Origin: Nitrobacter vulgaris
Lineage (GTDB): Bacteria > Pseudomonadota > Alphaproteobacteria > Rhizobiales > Xanthobacteraceae
NCBI RefSeq assembly: GCF_002028545.1
Contig: NZ_MWPQ01000040.1
Location: 186,001-250,000 of the forward strand
DNA: 64,000 nt
Direction of reading: 5' to 3'
Shown here: positions 58,139 through 64,000 of the stretch, one piece after another
Position numbering within the stretch: the first letter of the stretch is position 1
Layout: each line of letters starts with the position of its first letter
Notes under the pieces: model-generated
What the model saw: only the letters and a program-made list of their open reading frames with translations
The model's database searches: none
What the model was told of the DNA's origin: nothing
Made by a program: the position numbers and the translations under genes

Positions 58139-59497
58139 TCAACCGCTCTTTGGCTTTTTGGCGAGCAGCTTCATCTCGCGAAATCTCTTTGCCCAGCCCT
58201 CGCGCAGGCTTTGCTGGCCGCGGCCGACCGCAAGCGCGTTGTCAGGCACGTTTTTGGTGATGACCGAACCCGATCCCACATAAGCTCCGGCGCCGATCTT
58301 AAGCGGCGCGACCAGGGACGAATTGGAGCCGACGAAGGCGCCCTCGCCGATCTCGGTGCGGTGCTTGTTAAAGCCGTCATAGTTGCAGGTAATGGTTCCC
58401 GCACCGATGTTCGCGTTGGCCCCGACACAGGCATCGCCGATATAAGTCAAGTGGTTGACCTTGGCTCCGGCTTCGAGAACGGCGGCCTTGGTCTCGACGA
58501 AATTCCCGATCCGCGCGCCCTCGCCCAGCGACGTTCCCGGCCGCAGCCGGGCGTAGGGACCGACAGAAGCGTTCCTGCCGATTGACGCCTGCACCAAGTG
58601 CGAGAATGCGTGAATAGCCGCGCCGTCGGCGATAGTCACGCCTTGCCCAATGACTACGTAGGGTTCGATGGTCACGTCCTTGCCGAATGAGGTGTCAGCG
58701 GAAAGAAAGACCGTCTCGGGAGCCACCATCGTCACTCCAGCGTCGAGCGCCGCCGTGCGCAATCGTGTCTGCATGACCTGTTCGGCCTCGGCCAATTGAG
58801 CCTTGGTGTTGATGCCGCGCACTTCGTTCTCGCTGGTTTCGATCACCGCCGCCGTCAGACCAAGCTCGCCGACGATGCCGACGGCGTCGGTGAGATAGTA
58901 TTCGCCCTTGCTGTTGGTGTTGCCGATCTTTTCAATGATTTGCAGCGCTGTCTTGCCGTCGAACGCCATGACGCCAGCGTTGCAAAGCGTAACGCGGCGT
59001 TCGTCATGGCTGGCATCCGCTTCCTCGCGGATCGCCGTAAGCCGGCCATCGGTCACGATCAGCCGACCGTACCCCGTAGGATTGCGGGCATGAAAGCCAA
59101 GCACGGCCAGCGACGCACCGGCCTGTAACGGCGCTCGCATGCGGGTGAACGTATCGGCCGAGATCAGCGGCGTGTCGCCGAACGCGATCAGCAGATCGTC
59201 GGCGCCGCGGATGATAGCCTCCTTCGCCGCAAGGACAGCGTGTGCTGTTCCCAGGCGCTGGTCCTGGACGAACGCCATGACATCGGGCCGCACCCGCCTC
59301 GCTTCATCGGCCACAGCCTCATGGCCAGGGCCAACAACAACCGCCAGCAACGTTCCCGGTCCGCCCGGCGCGGCCGCCAACACATGCGACAACAGCGTCT
59401 GCCCCCCGACCGAATGCAGCACTTTAGGCAGCGAGGAGCGCATCCGTGTCCCCTCACCCGCTGCAAGCACGATGGTCAGACAACTCCGGCCGTTCAT
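58139..59497 (-). CDS. glmU: Bifunctional UDP-N-acetylglucosamine pyrophosphorylase / glucosamine-1-phosphate N-acetyltransferase
   Basis: A 452-residue cytoplasmic enzyme that makes UDP-GlcNAc for peptidoglycan and LPS. The N-terminal domain has [18 protein letters not shown] (nucleotide binding) and [11 protein letters not shown]; the C-terminal left-handed beta-helix acetyltransferase domain has [37 protein letters not shown] and [17 protein letters not shown] 59497 has GAGG 6 bases upstream and fits the family start. Core gene. In relatives glmS usually follows on the same strand; here the adjacent downstream sequence is not glmS. Confidence 0.95.
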   Translation of the reverse strand: MNGRSCLTIVLAAGEGTRMRSSLPKVLHSVGGQTLLSHVLAAAPGGPGTLLAVVVGPGHEAVADEARRVRPDVMAFVQDQRLGTAHAVLAAKEAIIRGADDLLIAFGDTPLISADTFTRMRAPLQAGASLAVLGFHARNPTGYGRLIVTDGRLTAIREEADASHDERRVTLCNAGVMAFDGKTALQIIEKIGNTNSKGEYYLTDAVGIVGELGLTAAVIETSENEVRGINTKAQLAEAEQVMQTRLRTAALDAGVTMVAPETVFLSADTSFGKDVTIEPYVVIGQGVTIADGAAIHAFSHLVQASIGRNASVGPYARLRPGTSLGEGARIGNFVETKAAVLEAGAKVNHLTYIGDACVGANANIGAGTITCNYDGFNKHRTEIGEGAFVGSNSSLVAPLKIGAGAYVGSGSVITKNVPDNALAVGRGQQSLREGWAKRFREMKLLAKKPKSG

Positions 59498-59641
59498 TCG
59501 AATCCTCGTGGTTAGCGCATCAAACGTCGCCGTCATTAAGCTTTTTTTGTCGAAAGTGAAAACCGCCAACCTCCCTGAGATCGAGCAGGTTTCCTGTTAA
59601 CATCCGGACATGATTCGGAGCGGGGGCCCGGCGTCATCGTT

Positions 59642-60991
59642 ATGGCGAAGAATCAGAATGGTTTAGCCGAAGGCGTGCAGACCACCGAAAGCGGTGGCTG
59701 GCCGGGCGGCTTTCTTGCCGAAGAGGAAGGATTCGACCGCCGCGCTTTATTGCGGCTCGGATTCTGGGGCGTCGGGTCAGTCGGGGCCGTAATCGTCGCT
59801 CTCCTGGCTTACAATTCCGGTGCCGGTATCCGGCCCCACCAAGTCGTCGCCACCGATCTCGCAAAGCAATCGTCGCATTTGGAGATTGCGGAAGCGGCCA
59901 AGAAGGAAATAAGACGACTTTCGTCCGCTATCGACACATTGAACGGTGATCGCGACCGGCTGTTTGCCCGTATCGCCGCGCTCGAACAGGGATTCGAATC
60001 CGTCACCGGCTCCATTAGCCGGAACGCGGCGCGAGGAACCGACGCCGTAACGATTACGGCCTCCATGCCGCCGGCTATTGAGCCCGATCCAGCCAGAAAA
60101 CCGGACTCATCGGGTTTAGACGCATCGACAACCAGAAATGCTTCTACGGATGCGCCTCTCTCTGCACCGGTTGCTTCCACCACCGCGGCGGCGGTGAAGC
60201 TCCTGGTCGCCACCCCCTCCCCCGCGGATGCTTCATCGAGGTCCGCAAACATTCAGCAAGCACCCTCTCCCACCGCAGGTTCGCGGTCCACGCCGACCAC
60301 GCCTGAAACGGAGAAGTCCGGGGCAGTCGCGACACCCATCACGCCTGAAGCCGCAGCACAGCCAGCCTCGACCGCACATGATCCGACCGCAACATTGCCT
60401 CACGGACAAGACCAAGCAGCAACCCGTGGGACCGAATCCGAACCCGCGCGAAACCTTCATCATAAGGAAGCGCAAATCGTAGCTGCCTCCATTCCTACGA
60501 TCGCAGATGCCGTGCAGCCACCTTCCTATCCTAGCCCCGTTCCGGCGCCGCGCACCGATTTCGGCGTCAATCTCGGAAGCGCGAGTTCGATCAAAGGTTT
60601 GCGAGCGCTTTGGCAAGGCCTTCTGAAATTAGAGGCAAAAGAACTGACTCCGCTGCATCCGATCATCGTGCTGAAGGAAACCAATAACGGGAGCGGCACG
60701 CAGATGCGTCTGGTCGCCGGGCCGCTGGCCGACGCGGCAGCCGCGGCGAGGATTTGCGCTGTGCTATCCGAGAACGGCAGAACCTGCGATACCGCCGTTT
60801 TCGACGGCCAGCGCCTTCTCGAAGACAGCAAAGACAATGATATTGCCCTCGCAACAAAAAGGCCGAAGGCAGCGCACGCGTCGCGACATCGGTATAGCCG
60901 GAAGTCGACAAGCGTCGAAGCACCGGCTCCACCCCCGCCCTTGCCCCTGCCGCCAAAGCCGTCGACATTCGGTTCTTCCGTTTCACACTGA
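59642..60991 (+). CDS. Membrane protein with coiled coil and SPOR-like C-terminus
   Basis: A 449-residue protein, single transmembrane helix near residues 40-60 (LGFWGVGSVGAVIVALLAYN). A coiled-coil segment follows (LAKQSSHLEIAEAAKKEIRR), then a Pro/Thr/Ala-rich periplasmic linker, then a folded domain near 305-400 (LWQGLLKLEAKELTPLHPII, MRLVAGPLADAAAAARICAV) with the SPOR pattern of a beta-strand and C-terminal helix. SPOR domains bind denuded peptidoglycan at the septum. A Pro/Lys-rich tail ends the protein. Divergent from glmU; role probably in cell envelope. Confidence 0.65.
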   Translation: MAKNQNGLAEGVQTTESGGWPGGFLAEEEGFDRRALLRLGFWGVGSVGAVIVALLAYNSGAGIRPHQVVATDLAKQSSHLEIAEAAKKEIRRLSSAIDTLNGDRDRLFARIAALEQGFESVTGSISRNAARGTDAVTITASMPPAIEPDPARKPDSSGLDASTTRNASTDAPLSAPVASTTAAAVKLLVATPSPADASSRSANIQQAPSPTAGSRSTPTTPETEKSGAVATPITPEAAAQPASTAHDPTATLPHGQDQAATRGTESEPARNLHHKEAQIVAASIPTIADAVQPPSYPSPVPAPRTDFGVNLGSASSIKGLRALWQGLLKLEAKELTPLHPIIVLKETNNGSGTQMRLVAGPLADAAAAARICAVLSENGRTCDTAVFDGQRLLEDSKDNDIALATKRPKAAHASRHRYSRKSTSVEAPAPPPPLPLPPKPSTFGSSVSH

Positions 60992-61053
60992 TGCATCCGG
61001 CAAGGGCCGGATTTCGGGTTGTGGGGTCCACAGATCCGGATCATATTCACGCG

Positions 61054-61434
61054 ATGAAAAAAGATCCGTTCCGACTGACGCCTTATCAGGTGCAATGGCT
61101 GCTGATCGTGGGCTTCTTGAGCGTCGGTTACGCGCTCTATCTTCGTTATCTTGCGATCGAGCTGTCTACGGTATCACTGGCTTGCGACGCCGGCCTGCAA
61201 ACCATGCTGTGCAGGGGCCGGAGCGTCGCAACGTATCTGTTTCGCAACCATGTCTTCGGCATTACGGCGCTGGTCGTCGCAGTGCTGCACGTGATCCGGC
61301 CGTCGATCGTGCTGTTGACCGCGGGGCTCGTCGCCGCCGGCGTCGGAATCGTACTCTATAATGTCGGCCTTTCGGGTCTTGCAATCGGCCTGCTTATTCT
61401 GGGGTTTGCGCGGCCCGCGCCCGCCACAGCGTAA
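61054..61434 (+). CDS. Four-helix inner-membrane protein
   Basis: A 126-residue protein with four hydrophobic helices after a basic start: MKKDPFRLTPYQVQWLLIVG, VFGITALVVAVLHVIRPSIV and LGLAIGLLILGFARPAP in outline. Small membrane proteins of this type commonly accompany the GH17/glucan gene in this group. The start ATG 61054 is used; a longer frame begins at 60991, overlapping the previous gene stop. It converges with the GH17 gene, the 3' ends overlapping by 41 bp. Confidence 0.65.
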   Translation: MKKDPFRLTPYQVQWLLIVGFLSVGYALYLRYLAIELSTVSLACDAGLQTMLCRGRSVATYLFRNHVFGITALVVAVLHVIRPSIVLLTAGLVAAGVGIVLYNVGLSGLAIGLLILGFARPAPATA

Positions 61435-63091
61435 TCCCAAGCACGGCGTATATCAGACAGGTCCAAAGCGACTGCCAGTTCTTCGGACCTTCGTTAAATC
61501 CGACATAAACCGCAGCAATCATCAGTAGACCGGCAAAAACCGATTCCGCGACGGGTCGAACGCCGACGAGCGGACGATTGAGCCATGCCAACGCCCAGAA
61601 CGGCACCACGGCCATTGCCAGCGCAGCGAAGGGAAAATCCCGGTACCGTGGATCGAAGACGAAGCCAAGCGCCGTCTCCGCCGCGATCAAGGTGGTTACG
61701 AGCAGCGTAATTCCCAGCATCACCGTCAGCACCGAGCCGGTGCGGCCCGGGCGGGGACCGATCAATTCGACGAACGTCGGCAGCGCGCGTCCCGACATCA
61801 GGGCGTTCGCACCCAGCAACGGAGAGACGACTCCCGCCGCCAGCAGCAGACCCCAGCGCAGCGAGTTGCCTAGTCCGTAACTCTCTTGACACAGCTTGTC
61901 TGCGGCAACTCCGAGCAGGATTCCCGCCGAGGTCGCCGAGACCGCGACCGCGATCCAGGACATCCACCGCGGTTTCCAAGGCTTCCGCCGCAACGTCAAC
62001 ATGGCGACCGCGAAAACAAGGACACACAATCCCATTCCCGTGGCCATCTGGATCTTCCAGAGTGGGAAATTGCGGACGGGTTCGCCGGCTGGATATTTCA
62101 GCATACGCCGGGTGGCCTCGATCAAGCCCCAGTTGCCGCCGACCGTGCCCTCAAGCTGGCGTTTCCATGGCTGGTCGTAGGCCTCGATCAGGTTGACGCG
62201 AAATTTTTCGCGCTGCGCCATGTCGAGAATTTCGGACACCACACGCGCCTGATTGGCCCGAGAGGGCAGCGCGCCCTCCCGCATCCGGCCGGCGCTCGGC
62301 CATCCGGTTTCGCCGATCAGGATTTCCTTGGCGGGAAAGGCCGCGGCGACTTGCTTTCGAATGGCGCCGATATGCGCGGCTGCGTTACGCGCGCGAATCG
62401 GAAAATCCTCCCAGTAGGGCAGGATGTGGATGGTAACGAAATCGACAGCGTCATAGACCTCGCGGTTGCGCAACCAGTATTCCCAGACATCCGCATAGGT
62501 TACCGGCACCGTCACCTGTGACTTCACCAGCCGGATGTTCGCTGTCAGATCGGAGGCCGTCATTTCCCCGCGCAGCAGAACCTCGTTGCCGACCACGATC
62601 GCGGTGATGACGTCGGGATACTCCTTCGCAAGACGGATCGCGATGTTGATTTGGGCGAGATTCTTCAGCCGGTTATTGCCGAGCCAGATGCCCTGGATGA
62701 CCTTGAGGTCAACCTTCTTGGCAAGAGCGGGCAGCCGGTCGAGGCCGTTTTCGATCGAGTAGGTCCTGACGCACTTCGAGATCTTGGCCAATTGGGCAAG
62801 ATCTTCAGCAATCTGCTCAGGCGCAATCTCAGTTGTGGCGACCAGTGGGGTCTGCTGACCCCGGAACGGTGCATAGGATACGCATTCCAGTTTCGCTGCC
62901 GGGTCGATCGGAGCCCGCGCAAGCTGGATCGGCGCGGCGAGCCACCACCACACTGCCGCGATCAAACCTAGCGAAATGATGAGAAGCGCCAGTGGCGTAC
63001 GAAATGAAATCGGCCCTATCCTCCGCAAGAGTCGTCCGATTAGCTTGTCGGGGCCTTTCTGCCAAGAGGAGCGCCTTCCGACCACAATCAT
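61394..63091 (-). CDS. GH17-family glucan hydrolase/transglycosylase with membrane domain
   Basis: A 565-residue protein. An N-terminal helix (LLIISLGLIAAVWWWLAA) anchors a periplasmic GH17-type domain: VGNE at 167-170 (acid/base Glu170), GETGWPS with nucleophile Glu261, SYAPF at 72-76, and VTIHILPYWEDFPI. From residue 330 on, seven or so transmembrane helices follow. Bacterial relatives build or remodel beta-1,3/1,6 cyclic or linear glucans of the periplasm. It pairs with the small glucan-biosynthesis-type protein at 63264. Core gene of the Bradyrhizobium group. Confidence 0.82.
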   Translation of the reverse strand: MIVVGRRSSWQKGPDKLIGRLLRRIGPISFRTPLALLIISLGLIAAVWWWLAAPIQLARAPIDPAAKLECVSYAPFRGQQTPLVATTEIAPEQIAEDLAQLAKISKCVRTYSIENGLDRLPALAKKVDLKVIQGIWLGNNRLKNLAQINIAIRLAKEYPDVITAIVVGNEVLLRGEMTASDLTANIRLVKSQVTVPVTYADVWEYWLRNREVYDAVDFVTIHILPYWEDFPIRARNAAAHIGAIRKQVAAAFPAKEILIGETGWPSAGRMREGALPSRANQARVVSEILDMAQREKFRVNLIEAYDQPWKRQLEGTVGGNWGLIEATRRMLKYPAGEPVRNFPLWKIQMATGMGLCVLVFAVAMLTLRRKPWKPRWMSWIAVAVSATSAGILLGVAADKLCQESYGLGNSLRWGLLLAAGVVSPLLGANALMSGRALPTFVELIGPRPGRTGSVLTVMLGITLLVTTLIAAETALGFVFDPRYRDFPFAALAMAVVPFWALAWLNRPLVGVRPVAESVFAGLLMIAAVYVGFNEGPKNWQSLWTCLIYAVLGITLWRARAAQTPE

Positions 63092-63263
63092 TCAGGCCAC
63101 GTGTTACCCCGATGCAGTCAAGCCGCTCGTCTGCTGGACAAAATCCAAAATCTCCGTCATTTGGGAATCCTGATGGAGCGACCGGGGCGCCTCGCCGCAT
63201 TGGGGACCAATTTGCCCGTCATCTGATTGCGCGGTTGCGGCGGGCAAGAGTCGGGGGACTTTC

Positions 63264-63830
63264 ATGCGTCGAATGCTATTTGGGTTTGAGAAAGCGTTGT
63301 TGCGCGGTTTTGCCGTTTCCGGCTTCGCCTTGCTGTTCAGCATCGGCGGAGCGATCGCGCAAAGCGGCGATCTTCGAGCCCAGGATCAAAACAAGCCAGC
63401 CGCGGGGAGCGCGACAAATGGAGCCGACGGCGCCAAAGACAGTCAGCGCAAAACCGACGAATTCGTCGAAGCCGCGCGCGTCATTGATGGTCCGGCGGGA
63501 AATCCGGAATGCGTCTGGCTCGGCCGCCGCGTGGTTCTTCTAATGTGGCGCGATGACCTGGATACGGCCTTCCGTCATCTCGATCTCTACGATCGCTTCG
63601 GATGTCCGGGTGGTCACGTCCAGGCGGCATTCCGTTGTCTGGTCCGGTTCGGACCTATTGACCCCAAAGCGCCAGATGCGCTGAGCGGCCGCGTTCATAC
63701 CTGCTGGATCAATCCGGATGCACAACCGTCCGAGCCTGGCGCTGAGGCTTCTTCCCCGGCAGCTAATCCCGCGCCCGCGACTCCCCCTCCGCCGAAGCCG
63801 GCTCCAGCTCCCGCCGCGCCGAAGAAATAA
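63264..63830 (+). CDS. Exported beta-glucan biosynthesis-type protein
   Basis: A 188-residue secreted protein: signal peptide (FAVSGFALLFSIGGAIAQ, cleavage at AQS), then a conserved domain with AARVIDGPAGNPECVWLGRR, LYDRFGCPGGHVQAAFRCLV and HTCWINPDAQP, and a Pro/Ala-rich tail. I recall proteins of this pattern annotated as beta-1,3/1,6-glucan biosynthesis proteins in Bradyrhizobium relatives. The four cysteines may form disulfides. It is divergent from the GH17 gene 172 bp away, consistent with a shared pathway. Confidence 0.7.
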   Translation: MRRMLFGFEKALLRGFAVSGFALLFSIGGAIAQSGDLRAQDQNKPAAGSATNGADGAKDSQRKTDEFVEAARVIDGPAGNPECVWLGRRVVLLMWRDDLDTAFRHLDLYDRFGCPGGHVQAAFRCLVRFGPIDPKAPDALSGRVHTCWINPDAQPSEPGAEASSPAANPAPATPPPPKPAPAPAAPKK

Positions 63831-64000
63831 TTGCCGCTGCGACCGCCAAGAACGATACTGGATTTTCGAGGCTAAAGCGCGGAACCGCCCTCAAAACGCC
63901 ACGGCGTCATACCAGTTGTAAAATTATGTCGCAGAATTATGTCTGCTGATGTGTCGGTCGGGCCTAGGGGCAGGTCCGCGTTTCTGGCAGGCACGCCCCT
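63831..64000. other. Right edge, no supported gene
   Basis: The last 170 bases hold no gene or hairpin that can be supported. Confidence 0.5.

Noticed and set aside
1-64000. CRISPR array or further tRNA/rRNA genes
   Set aside because: No regularly spaced repeats of 20-40 bp and no second cloverleaf were seen on reading both strands.

Overview
The window looks like a chromosomal segment of an alphaproteobacterium of the Bradyrhizobium/Nitrobacter/Rhodopseudomonas/Afipia group (Nitrobacteraceae). The basis is the GC-rich coding style, the Rhizobiales-type flanking genes (a Pcm-family methyltransferase on the left; glmU, a GH17 glucan enzyme and a small glucan-biosynthesis-type protein on the right) and closest-looking families throughout. 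This is recognition by eye; no search was run.

Layout. 0-1.1 kb is core: a pcm-like gene and tRNA-Asn(GTT). 1.1-35.5 kb is a genomic island attached to the 3' end of the tRNA: a P4-type tyrosine integrase next to the tRNA, about 2.2 kb of decayed sequence, then metal cargo in two blocks. Block 1 (4.8-19 kb, plus strand) has a His-rich protein, an HME-RND adaptor and pump, a small periplasmic protein, an MFS exporter, ChrA, a DUF1259 protein, a GMC oxidoreductase fused to a DUF1080 domain, and a DUF3616 protein. Block 2 (20.3-29.1 kb) is a copper/silver module: CusA and CusB, a FixH-like protein, a Cys/His/Met-rich protein, and a CsoR-type repressor divergent from a copper P-type ATPase. Block 2 lies between two copies of a terminase-small-subunit-like gene, one of them a remnant. 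29.7-35.4 kb holds phage and IS debris plus an AT-richer two-gene module: a ribbon-helix-helix protein and a DUF262/DUF1524 (GmrSD-type) restriction-like protein.

35.45-about 51.2 kb (possibly to 55 kb) is a second element inserted at the same att sequence. It carries a large serine recombinase whose reading frame runs through the att core, a HEPN-like gene, a truncated RNase H-like gene, a type I restriction-modification operon (hsdR-hsdM-hsdS) translationally coupled to an unrecognised 420-residue protein, and a string of small element genes (HGG-motif protein, overlapping partner, TubC-like protein, ATPase, Toprim primase, two short proteins, ImmA/IrrE protease, XRE repressor). All of these are on the minus strand. 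The XRE and recombinase promoters share a GTTTAGGT motif, which suggests one repressor controls both.

51.2-58 kb is a mosaic of gene scars and small genes: att-like repeats, a serine-recombinase scrap, STAS, TspO and several very small proteins found by reading start, ribosome site and frame directly. 58.1-64 kb is core again: glmU, a SPOR-like membrane protein and the glucan genes.

How it works together. The window records successive insertions at one tRNA-Asn. The first island brings metal detoxification (periplasmic RND efflux, cytoplasmic Cu(I) export, chromate efflux). The second brings DNA defence (type I R-M). No relaxase, conjugation apparatus or replication-origin gene was seen, so neither element looks self-transmissible. 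Neither RND operon has its own outer-membrane channel, so a chromosomal TolC-like protein would be needed.
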